In this document: one piece after another, positions 7,401-14,212 of the stretch
Layout: the number at the start of each line of letters is the position of its first letter
How positions within the stretch are numbered: position 1 is the first letter of the stretch
Assembly (NCBI GenBank): GCA_017858515.1
Contig: JAFMBM010000029.1
Location: forward strand, 1 to 37,323
Length of the DNA stretch: 37,323 nt
Source: Cryomorphaceae bacterium
GTDB lineage: Bacteria > Bacteroidota > Bacteroidia > Flavobacteriales > Schleiferiaceae
Reading direction: 5' to 3'
Made by a program: the position numbers and the translations under genes
The notes under the pieces: model-generated
What the model saw: the letters and a program-made list of their open reading frames with translations, nothing else
What the model was told of the DNA's origin: nothing
Database searches by the model: none

Positions 7401-9345
7401 CTTTCCTTGCAATCTCCAAGGCAGAGTTGGAGACCTTTGAACGAAATCGAGTAAGATTTTTTATTGCCTTCCAAATCTGCTGTACTTCTTTGATAGAAAG
7501 CTTGGTTTGATTAAGAAGGATGAAATGCTTGCTCAGATCTTCTTCGTCGAACAACACAAAACAATCGGCCACCAGATTTTCATCTCTGCCCGCTCGCCCT
7601 GCCTCTTGAACATAGTTTTCCAAGGAGTCAGAGATCTCGTAGTGTATCACCAGGCCCACATCCTTCTTGTCTACCCCCATTCCAAAGGCCGAGGTGGCCA
7701 CCATGATTTGGGTTTCTCCATTCACAAAAGAATCTTGGTTTTCAGACTTCTCTTGTTTCTCCATCTTCCCATGATAGGGTCGGGCATTAAATCCATCTCC
7801 ACTCAATCGCTTGGCTAACTCATAGGCTTTTCTGGTTCGAGAAACATAGAGGATGGTGGGGCAGTTCTTCTCTTCAATTAAATCGCGGGCCGATTGATAT
7901 TTCTCTTCTTCCTCCCTTTTTTGAAACACCTTATAGCGAAGATTTGTCCTCGATGCTTGAGAGGTGAACAGTTCGAGATGAAGGGAGAGCTTTTCTTTGA
8001 AATAATCGCGAATGTCTTCTATCACTTGTTGTTTTGCCGTGGCAGTAAAACAAGAAACCGGAATGCCCTCTGATAGATTCTTCTTTTCTTGTATAGATCG
8101 GATGAAATCGCCGATGTACATATAGTCCACTCTAAAATCTTGTCCCCAAGAAGAAAAGCAATGGGCCTCATCTATTACAAAGCGAACGATCTTTCTCCCT
8201 AAAATCAATCGCTCAATGCTTCGAGACCGCAGCGATTCGGGGGAGATATAAAGAAGAGAAGCCGAACCTTCTTCTACTCTTTCAAATGATTTAGCTCTTT
8301 CAATTGGGTCCAATAATCCGTTAATCGTAACAGCCTCCGTGCTGCCCAACTTCTCGAGATTGTCTACCTGGTCTTTCATTAACGATTGCAGCGGAGAAAT
8401 GACTACCGTTAAGCCCTTTACATTTTCCCCACTCATTAAAGCGGGTACCTGAAAGGTGATCGACTTTCCGCCTCCCGTGGGGAAAACGGCCAATAAAGAT
8501 TGACTGTTTATGGCCGCTTTTACGGCCTTTTCCTGCAAGGGCTCCTCTCCATAAGTGCGATACGAATCAAATCCAAAAAAACGCTTGAGTCCTAGATGGG
8601 CATCCAAAGCTTTATTGCAGTAATCACAACCACTCACGCAGGGCTTGTTCCGCAAACGAAACATAATTTGCTCTACCTCTGGATAGTTTTTCAATACCCA
8701 AGGCGGGGTAATAGAATGGATTTTCTTGTGACGAATAAAGGAATAAATGAGCGATAGGCAGTAGGCCAATTGAATGGGATGCTCCGCAAGAATTCTTGTC
8801 AAATCTATCTGCGCACAGATTTCATTTCGAAACTTCTGATGAATCAGTTCCTCGACCTTTCTAAACTCACATCGGTAATCAACAAAACGAAAAAAGGCAT
8901 TAAACTCCTTTTGATCGTGCAGCAGCAAATAGAAAATCTTTTGGAGAGCCGGATGGGCTGCTTGAAAGGCGGCTATTTCATCGTGAAGTAATTCCTTCGC
9001 TTTAATAGAATCGTTTAACGGATTGTTGGTCTCTTCCGTTTGCAGCTTATCGTCTTTTAATAATGCATGGTAGGGTTTAGTTGGAAAGAGAAGGGGAGAG
9101 AGAAACAGAGTATCTATACTATTCGCGGGCTTCACACCCGCATAATTCAGCGCTTTTTGAATGTATTTTAGATCGTGATTGAAAATATTGTGACCGCAGA
9201 TAAAGTCCGTTCCCCTGAGAAACTCTGTAAAGGCCTCCACCGAATTTCTATGAAAAGAGCTTCCATCTCCTTTAATGCAACCTATATCGAGGATCTTCTT
9301 GCTTCGTTGCTCTATTTCGGTATCGATGAATGCAATTGAGTTCAT
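4495..9345 (-). CDS. Exonuclease-RecQ-UvrD fusion DNA helicase
   Basis: A 1616-residue cytoplasmic DNA-processing protein with three enzymatic modules. Residues 1-125 are a DEDDh exonuclease: D8/E10 in FIDTE, D58 in GHNIFNHD, H93 and D98 in YHALLKD. A CxxxCxxC cluster (C236, C240, C243) lies just before the RecQ part. Residues 252-610 are an SF2 RecQ helicase: Walker A TGGGKS at 290-295, DEAH at 392-395, TATA motif III, and QEAGRAGRDE at 580-589. Residues 615-1050 are helical and probably include winged-helix parts. Residues 1055-1480 are an SF1A UvrD/PcrA helicase: GPGSGKT at 1077-1083, IDEAQD at 1182-1187, GDDDQNIFEFRG, and LLYVAMTRAKK at 1465-1475. Every catalytic motif is intact. An acidic run (EEEEEE) lies near the C-terminus. 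The gene stands alone between gaps of 277 and 796 bp. Likely roles are DNA repair, replication-fork processing or defence; the choice is inference. Confidence 0.85.
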   Translation of the reverse strand: MNSIAFIDTEIEQRSKKILDIGCIKGDGSSFHRNSVEAFTEFLRGTDFICGHNIFNHDLKYIQKALNYAGVKPANSIDTLFLSPLLFPTKPYHALLKDDKLQTEETNNPLNDSIKAKELLHDEIAAFQAAHPALQKIFYLLLHDQKEFNAFFRFVDYRCEFRKVEELIHQKFRNEICAQIDLTRILAEHPIQLAYCLSLIYSFIRHKKIHSITPPWVLKNYPEVEQIMFRLRNKPCVSGCDYCNKALDAHLGLKRFFGFDSYRTYGEEPLQEKAVKAAINSQSLLAVFPTGGGKSITFQVPALMSGENVKGLTVVISPLQSLMKDQVDNLEKLGSTEAVTINGLLDPIERAKSFERVEEGSASLLYISPESLRSRSIERLILGRKIVRFVIDEAHCFSSWGQDFRVDYMYIGDFIRSIQEKKNLSEGIPVSCFTATAKQQVIEDIRDYFKEKLSLHLELFTSQASRTNLRYKVFQKREEEEKYQSARDLIEEKNCPTILYVSRTRKAYELAKRLSGDGFNARPYHGKMEKQEKSENQDSFVNGETQIMVATSAFGMGVDKKDVGLVIHYEISDSLENYVQEAGRAGRDENLVADCFVLFDEEDLSKHFILLNQTKLSIKEVQQIWKAIKNLTRFRSKVSNSALEIARKAGWDDSIAEIETRVTTAIAALENAGYLKRGQNMPRVFANSILSKNAQEAIDKILASEKFDERQKNGGVRIIKKLFSSKSRKQGTEESAESRVDYISDHLGIVREEVINIVNLLREENILADAKDLTAFIKKGQQKNRSFKIVESYSKIERFLLPELDEEERLYHLKELNEKAEGQGCEDVSVSKLKTLINFWSIKNWIKRKNLEYSKNHMALLCLHPKEVLEDKLARRHELAGFIVEFLYKKYYQGVINQEIEEDDKKEALVEFSVHELKAAYEKIPSLFPGEVSLDEVEDALFYLSRIEAIKIEGGFLVVYNRLNIERLEQDNRKGYTKEDYNQLDQFYENKVQQIHIVGEYAKMMIDDYQKALQFVEDYFQLNYSSFLKRYFPGSKAKDLRLKMTPTKFNQLFGELSPTQLNIINDNETQNMLVAAGPGSGKTRVLVHKLASLLLMEDVKHEQLLMVTFSRAAATEFKKRLQKLIGNAASFIEIKTFHSYCFDLLGRVGSLEKSDLILKKTLEKIRNGEVEPSRITKTVMVIDEAQDMSLEEYELILALMEQNEGLRVIAVGDDDQNIFEFRGSSSKYLERFITEKQAKQYELVKNYRSKSNLVHFTNQFVEGIQHRLKSTPIIANQTDNGKIKLVQYRGGHLTVPLVQDLLNTGLKGSSCVLTKTNEEALQITGLLLRNGMPAKLIQSQDGFSLYNLLEIRFFLDQLNLAEHVFSITDENWAQAKTQLAEKFAKSSYLEWCQHLLKDFEEINPKRKYKSDLEVFIRESKLEDFAHAKGETIFVSTIHKAKGKEFDNVFIMLENFNGESDEAKRLLYVAMTRAKKNISLHLNSDLLDSIDAENLERVVDWEVYAVPNELVMQPSFKDVWLSYFKDRQHSMDSLVSGDVLEVKGNEGLNWKGKTILKFSKRFIQQIEKLAEKKYQLKSAKVNYILYWKGEEEEEELKIILPELYFERTDESILTDQE

Positions 9346-9706
9346 GCTTCTTTTATACAGTTCTTATTCATCTGTAATGCTGCCTCTGTCTACCTTTTAT
9401 GCAGGCTTTGCCTTGCTCAGTTTCCTAAAGTCTGTTAGCTCATCTTCTTGATGATTTTCTCCAAAAAGAAGAATCGTTTGCTCTAGTACAAGTCTAAAAG
9501 CCTTCAAAAGCGCGCATTATGCAAATCCGAACCAAAATAATGCTTTTCCTACTCGATGCTTCTAAATCGGTTTATTTCTATTCGGTCTCAGATTAAAGGA
9601 TAGTGGAGGGCTCTGCTATGCAAGGGCTACAATGCGTTGAGAATCCCTATGGAGCTAGGTGCAGACTGGGCTTTTTTTGTAATTTATTCAATGGTGCTTT
9701 TACCTT
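9346..9706. other. Intergenic stretch upstream of the helicase gene
   Basis: These 361 bp have no credible gene or RNA. No TAnnTTTG box at a sensible distance from the helicase ATG was seen. The right end passes into the tandem repeat array. Confidence 0.4.
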
Positions 9707-9710
9707 CGAG

Positions 9711-10070
9711 GTAGCGATGGGCTACACCCCTCGCTAGGATAGAGCACCCTTTCGGGGCTTGGTTTCTGGTTGCATCCTCCTTGTCTGAACTGTGATTTGT
9801 GGGATGAATGGGATGGCTATGATTGGTTTCTTTTTTCTTAAAACATACAATTCTTCTTCCAGCCGATGGGCTACACCCATCGCTAGTGTATTGCGCCCTT
9901 TCAGGGCTTGGTTTGTGATTGCATCCTCCTTGTCTGAACTGTGATTTGTGGGATGAATGGGATGGCTATGATTGGTTTCTTTTTTTCTTTAAAACATACA
10001 ATTCTTCTTCCAGACGATGGGCTACACCCATTGCCAATGTATTGCGCCCTTTCAGGGCTTGGTTGCTGGT
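9711..10070 (+). repeat. Tandem array of ~150-bp twin-hairpin repeats
   Basis: There are about 2.4 units, with GATGGG hairpins starting at 9716, 9865 and 10016 (spacings 149 and 151 bp). Each full unit has four parts: hairpin 1 (GATGGGCTACACCCATC), hairpin 2 (GCCCTTTCAGGGC), the 46-bp core beginning TTGTCTGAACTGTG, and a T-rich tail with ACATACAATTCTTCTTCC. Unit 1 has diverged hairpins (CCCCTCGC, CCCTTTCGGGG). Unit 3 ends after hairpin 2. The array sits between the end of the oxidoreductase gene and the start of the helicase gene, both leftward. No transposase is nearby, so the repeats would be non-autonomous. Confidence 0.85.
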
Positions 10071-10141
10071 TGTTTTGAAAACAGAACGTATGCCTCTAGG
10101 CCTGTCATGAAATACATTTCCCGTTTGAAAATCCCCCCTTC

Positions 10142-11158
10142 CTAACTCTCCAAGATCTCCAACTGCTGTATGATCTGCTCTTCGCTTACGGGATAGGCTT
10201 TGCCTTCGCGAATGCTTTGATATACATTATCGAATACCCGAACATACGATCCTTTGGGCGAGACGATTTTCTCTTGCTCCTTCCTTCCATCCTCTGTAAT
10301 GCAACTTAACAGACCTTCTTTCTCGGGATCTTCTATTCCAAAGTGGGCATCCAAGGGCGATATCCCTTCTAACAATTGCCTTTCTTGTACATCAGCACGT
10401 TGCTTTATAAAACTGCCTTGGGTGCCGTGAAGAACAAAGGCCGGCTGCGCGTCTACCACCAATAAGCTCATACTCAGAAATACATTCAATCCTTCCGGAA
10501 ACAACAAATGAATATGGGCATAGTCGTCTACTTGGGTATGTTTTCGAAAGTGCCCTTTGGTCTTACGCCATTCTAGAGGGGTGCCGAAGAGAGAAAGAAC
10601 GGCATCCAACAAATGCGGACCTAAATCGTATAGCAGTCCGCTGCCGGGTACCGGCGATTCCTTCATGACCTTGGGCCCAATACTGTATTTATAGCGATCG
10701 TAGCGCAAATGAAACTCGACCAATCTTCCCAATTGACCTGAATCTAATACTTCTTTTACTGAGAGAAAATCGCTGTCGTAACGTCGGTTTTGATAGGGAA
10801 GAATACTACGATTGCACTTCCTGGCTTCCTCAAAAAGCATCTTGGCCTCGGCAGATGTTATGGTGAAGGGCTTCTCCATAAGCACATGCTTTCCGGCCCG
10901 AAGAGCGGCTAAGGCAAAATCGCAATGGGTAAGGTTTGGGGTGTTTACCACAATCAACTCAATGGCCGCATCAGCCAATATTTCGTCTACACTGCCGTAA
11001 GACAAAATGCCTTCATAGACAGACTGAGCCTCCTTTTTTGTTCTTTCTACCACCGCCCTCAGTTCAAATTGAGGATGGGCATGCAAGAAAGGACAGTGAA
11101 ACAACTTCCCCGACATGCCAAAAGACAAAACCCCTGTTTTAATAGCGCCTGTATTCAT
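10142..11158 (-). CDS. Gfo/Idh/MocA family oxidoreductase
   Basis: A 338-residue NAD(P)-dependent oxidoreductase. The N-terminal Rossmann domain (1-120) has the dinucleotide loop SFGMSG at 12-17, where the first glycine of GxGxxG is serine, as in some relatives. The family EKP motif is at 95-97 with the catalytic-region lysine K96. The C-terminal alpha/beta substrate domain (about 125-338) has the LLYDLGPHLLD segment typical of the family, with its histidine. Members oxidise or reduce sugars, inositols and related polyols; the substrate cannot be read from the sequence. The length is slightly short of the usual 340-350. No partner genes are close, so it seems monocistronic. Confidence 0.85.
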   Translation of the reverse strand: MNTGAIKTGVLSFGMSGKLFHCPFLHAHPQFELRAVVERTKKEAQSVYEGILSYGSVDEILADAAIELIVVNTPNLTHCDFALAALRAGKHVLMEKPFTITSAEAKMLFEEARKCNRSILPYQNRRYDSDFLSVKEVLDSGQLGRLVEFHLRYDRYKYSIGPKVMKESPVPGSGLLYDLGPHLLDAVLSLFGTPLEWRKTKGHFRKHTQVDDYAHIHLLFPEGLNVFLSMSLLVVDAQPAFVLHGTQGSFIKQRADVQERQLLEGISPLDAHFGIEDPEKEGLLSCITEDGRKEQEKIVSPKGSYVRVFDNVYQSIREGKAYPVSEEQIIQQLEILES

Positions 11159-11387
11159 TCCATTTTCCTATGGAACGAAAGCTAAGTCTTCTTCTTTAGA
11201 AATACAAACGAGCGAACTTTATAAAGAGTGCTTTAGAGTCGGGACTTTTGGAAAGGAGCCCCCACTTCTTCTTCGCCACACTAGATGGTTTCAGATTGAA
11301 ATGGAGGCTCTCCCAACCTACGTTTTCCCGTAGGAATTTATACCCGCAACAGCGATACCTATGCTGACCTAATGGAATGCGTTCTAA

Positions 11388-12032
11388 TTAGCGAAACAAA
11401 CCGAACTTTAAACCAAAGTTGGTGGTAAAGCCTGAAATGGTTGGATCGTTAAAGTATCCTTCATTCATAGGCAATGAGAAACGATAACCCGCACCTAGAT
11501 TAAAACGGATGTGTTTGTGCAGATTCAATTCGAGTAAAGCCGAGGGTTCTATTTCAAAAAACTCCAATTCATCATAGTCACCATAGTCATTGCCCTCAAA
11601 ATCATTGTCCGTTTCCAACTCGGCATACCCAATGTAAAGGGGGAAGGTGAGGTGCAGCATTTTTTTGGAGTACAGAGTGTATTCAATAAATCCACCCACA
11701 GACCAATAATGTAGGTTCAGCTCGATCTGATCCTCTAGATCCAAATCAAACTCATCCAAGGCCGTATTAAAATACCCTCCAATGCTCAACTTATCCTTGT
11801 AATTGAATCCACCTCTGACATGAAAAAGAGAGTTAGTCTCTTCAGCCATTTGGGTGAGATTATAAGCCGGCGCCACAAAGAAACCAAAGTCTTTGAGGTT
11901 TAGATCCACCGTACTGGGCTTGTTGAAAAGAGTGCTAGCCTCTCTATTCTTTTGTGCCTTTAGGTGGATGTGCGTTAATCCGAGGAAGAAGAATAGAATC
12001 CAAGAACAGCTGTTTTTAGATTTTGTACTCAT
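11388..12032 (-). CDS. Outer-membrane beta-barrel protein
   Basis: A 214-residue exported protein. An N-terminal signal (about 1-26, ending KAQ) is followed by alternating amphipathic strands with aromatic girdle residues and Asp/Glu/Asn-rich turns (for example DNDFEGNDYGDYDE at 142-155). The chain ends in a strand finishing with FGLFR; the aromatic residue near the C-terminus fits recognition by the Bam complex. The size suggests an 8- to 10-strand barrel of the OmpA/PorT-like kind. It begins 10 nt after the stop of the lipoprotein gene, so the two are co-transcribed and may form a complex. The ligand is unknown. Confidence 0.65.
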   Translation of the reverse strand: MSTKSKNSCSWILFFFLGLTHIHLKAQKNREASTLFNKPSTVDLNLKDFGFFVAPAYNLTQMAEETNSLFHVRGGFNYKDKLSIGGYFNTALDEFDLDLEDQIELNLHYWSVGGFIEYTLYSKKMLHLTFPLYIGYAELETDNDFEGNDYGDYDELEFFEIEPSALLELNLHKHIRFNLGAGYRFSLPMNEGYFNDPTISGFTTNFGLKFGLFR

Positions 12033-12042
12033 TCTATTTTAT

Positions 12043-13182
12043 TTATTGTAATTCAAACCTCAGCACATCTCCTGCATCTGCAAAGCGAAGCACATTTCCA
12101 TTTACTTTAATAAAATACCAATCGTCTCTGAGCTCTTGCAATGCCGAATTCATCGGAAAGCTCATTCTTAATTCTACTCGTCCATCATCAGTAAATACGG
12201 AGTAAGTTCCATTTACTATTTCGCCCGTTTTAGATGCAGTTACGGTGCCGTTGGATTGGAATACAAATAGATACGGATTAAACCAAGAGGTCATATCTAA
12301 ACCCTCTTCGGTAAACTTGGTTATCTTTAATCCATTGGGCGAAGTCATTAGGCTAAGAAGATCGTCTCTTGTAGTTCCTGATCCGGATGGAGGAGGTGGA
12401 TTTGAGCCACTTCCAGCCGTCTGAAACCACAGCACATCGCCCCCCTCGGCAAACCTTAGGCCCGTTGTGCTTGCGGAAATAAAATACCAATCGTCATTTA
12501 GTTCGTAAAGAGCGGAATTTATTGGGAAATTCATTCTCAATTCCGTGCGACCATCGTCTTGGAAAACCGAATAGGTTCCCACAATATCTGCTCCGGTGGA
12601 AGTGGCCGTTACCGATCCGTTCGCATCAAAGAAAAACAAATAAGGCTGAAAATCGGAGGTCATATTGACTCCCTCTTCTATGAACTTAGATATTTTTAAT
12701 CCTTCTACCGATGTTAAAGAACTCATGAGGTTTTCGCCTATCATTCCAGAAGGCGGATTTGAGCTAGCTCCTATGTTTTGAAAATGGATTACATCCACTC
12801 CATCTGCAAAGCGAAGGCCTGTTTCATTTGCAGAGATAAAGTACCAATCGTCGCTCAACTCATACAATGCTGAAGTCATGGGGAAATTCATCCTCAATTC
12901 CTTGCGTCCGTCGTCTAGAAAAACCGAGTAGGTACCATTGATGGTCTCGCTTCCCTTTGTAGCTGTAACCGTACCATTGGTTTCAAAATCGAATACATAG
13001 GGATTAAAATCCGAGGTCATATCGGCGCCATCTTCCACAAACTCTGTTATTCTTAATCCATTGGATAAGGTTAAGGTAGAAACCAAGTCTTCGCGACTCA
13101 TGCTAGTGGGGTTCAGATCGTCTTCTTTCTCACAAGCTGTGAAGGCCATGAGAGCTAGAAATAAGAGGGCTATTTTCCTCAT
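12043..13182 (-). CDS. Lipoprotein with three tandem lipocalin-like repeats
   Basis: A 379-residue lipoprotein. The signal peptide ends in a lipobox (FTAC) with the lipidated cysteine at C17, followed by EKEDD. Three copies of a ~107-residue module occupy 29-136, 148-254 and 271-378. Each runs through the same landmarks: a GL[RK]I segment, E[ED]G.[DN]MTS, NGTVTA, GTYSVF, DDGR.ELRM, DDWYFI and LRFA. Pro/Ser/Gly linkers join them (SNPPSG, SNPPPPSGSG). The pattern resembles small lipocalin-like lipoprotein domains of Bacteroidota; the fold is inference. The repeats are also similar at DNA level, which points to recent duplication or gene conversion. It is upstream of and co-oriented with the beta-barrel gene, 10 nt away. 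Confidence 0.75.
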   Translation of the reverse strand: MRKIALLFLALMAFTACEKEDDLNPTSMSREDLVSTLTLSNGLRITEFVEDGADMTSDFNPYVFDFETNGTVTATKGSETINGTYSVFLDDGRKELRMNFPMTSALYELSDDWYFISANETGLRFADGVDVIHFQNIGASSNPPSGMIGENLMSSLTSVEGLKISKFIEEGVNMTSDFQPYLFFFDANGSVTATSTGADIVGTYSVFQDDGRTELRMNFPINSALYELNDDWYFISASTTGLRFAEGGDVLWFQTAGSGSNPPPPSGSGTTRDDLLSLMTSPNGLKITKFTEEGLDMTSWFNPYLFVFQSNGTVTASKTGEIVNGTYSVFTDDGRVELRMSFPMNSALQELRDDWYFIKVNGNVLRFADAGDVLRFELQ

Positions 13183-13361
13183 AAATGGGGGTTTTCAAGG
13201 TTTTTGATTTCAACGCAGCCCCACTCATTTTTGTTCAGAAATTGCATTTGTTTAACATTTACGAAGGATAGCCTTGAATTGGAAACCCTTAGAATGCAGC
13301 TTCACACGAAGCCAAGCGCAGCATAAATGATTGGAAGAACCCCCTTATCGCATTCCACTAT

Positions 13362-13883
13362 TCACTTAATTCCTCCGTAAGGAAAAGCTTCAACCTCTGG
13401 AAAGCGTATGGAGAAGATCACATCGGTAATCAGCCAGGTTTCTCCCACCTTTACCAAATTCCATTTTTCACTTCCCCATTGAATCATCCGATCTCCTGAA
13501 AAATAAGCGTAGTCAAAGGAGATAGAGCCAATGGCTTGGTCGGAGGTGGTTTTCACTTTGTAGAACTCCTCCCTTTGTTCTTTATTCGAAAGGCAGATCT
13601 CTCGGATGAACTTTCTGTGATTGGAAACCGCTATCCCTTCAAATTCGGCATAATCCTTCTTAATAGACCATTCGGTTTCTTTCGACATAATTCCAACAAA
13701 GGTTACCGCCTCGCTAAAAAAGAGGGCATTGAATCGAAGGCTATCCTTAGTGGCTATAGACTCACGAAAATCGGTAACGACTTGATTGAACAAATCCTCG
13801 TCGGTAAGCTTTCCTTGGCTCATTCCAATAAAGGGAGAACAAAACAATAAGAATGAAAGGGCGATGTTCGTCTGAAACTTCAT
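13362..13883 (-). CDS. Secreted NTF2/SnoaL-like protein
   Basis: A 173-residue protein with a signal peptide (1-22, GMSQG at the cut). The mature part starts with helices (DEDLFNQVVTDFRESI), followed by a curved sheet ending in WNLVKVGETWLITDVIFSIR, the layout of the nuclear transport factor 2-like fold. Such proteins bind small ligands or act as accessory domains, and no catalytic residues can be assigned. The gene stands alone. Heptad-type TTCACTT repeats occur around its 3' end (13353-13367) and about 225 bp upstream of its start. Confidence 0.6.
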   Translation of the reverse strand: MKFQTNIALSFLLFCSPFIGMSQGKLTDEDLFNQVVTDFRESIATKDSLRFNALFFSEAVTFVGIMSKETEWSIKKDYAEFEGIAVSNHRKFIREICLSNKEQREEFYKVKTTSDQAIGSISFDYAYFSGDRMIQWGSEKWNLVKVGETWLITDVIFSIRFPEVEAFPYGGIK

Positions 13884-14212
13884 GTAGAGAGCGTTTAATT
13901 GAATACGGATTTCCCAGGCTATGCTTGCCAGATGATGTAGGTTGAAAACTCTAACTCTTGATTATTAGCATAGAAATCTAGTAAAAGTATACCGCTTGCG
14001 AAAGCTTCAATGATTTGCTGTTGCTTCTATTCTACTTAAGAAGTATTTGAGTTTATTGTAGTATTTCAAAGCTCTAATGGAAACCCATTGACTGCAGTCA
14101 TGCATTTTTCACTTTTCACTTTTCACTATCCACCATTCACTTATCCACAAAACACCCATGAATCATAGCCCAATTGCAATCCGTAAATTCGCGCCTCATT
14201 TCACTCGGCCTC
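13884..14212. other. Divergent intergenic region before ileS
   Basis: These 329 bp separate the leftward NTF2-like gene from rightward ileS. The only structure seen is the heptad repeat at 14108-14149. No clear -33/-7 promoter pair was found for either gene. Confidence 0.4.
14108..14149 (+). repeat. Six imperfect 7-bp tandem repeats (TTCACTT)
   Basis: Units in exact 7-bp register are TTCACTT, TTCACTT, TTCACTA, TCCACCA, TTCACTT and ATCCACA. The array ends about 63 bp before the ileS ATG. A shorter related run (TTCCACTATTCACTTA) lies at 13353-13368. Unit-number variation between strains is possible. Confidence 0.65.

Noticed and set aside
4495-9345. Assembly artefact joining separate recQ and uvrD genes
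   Set aside because: The frame is open throughout, the linker is composed of normal helical sequence, and codon use looks continuous across the module borders.
9919-10110. 63-codon reading frame over the repeat array
   Set aside because: It spans two repeat units and hairpins, has no plausible start signal, and its composition follows the repeat.
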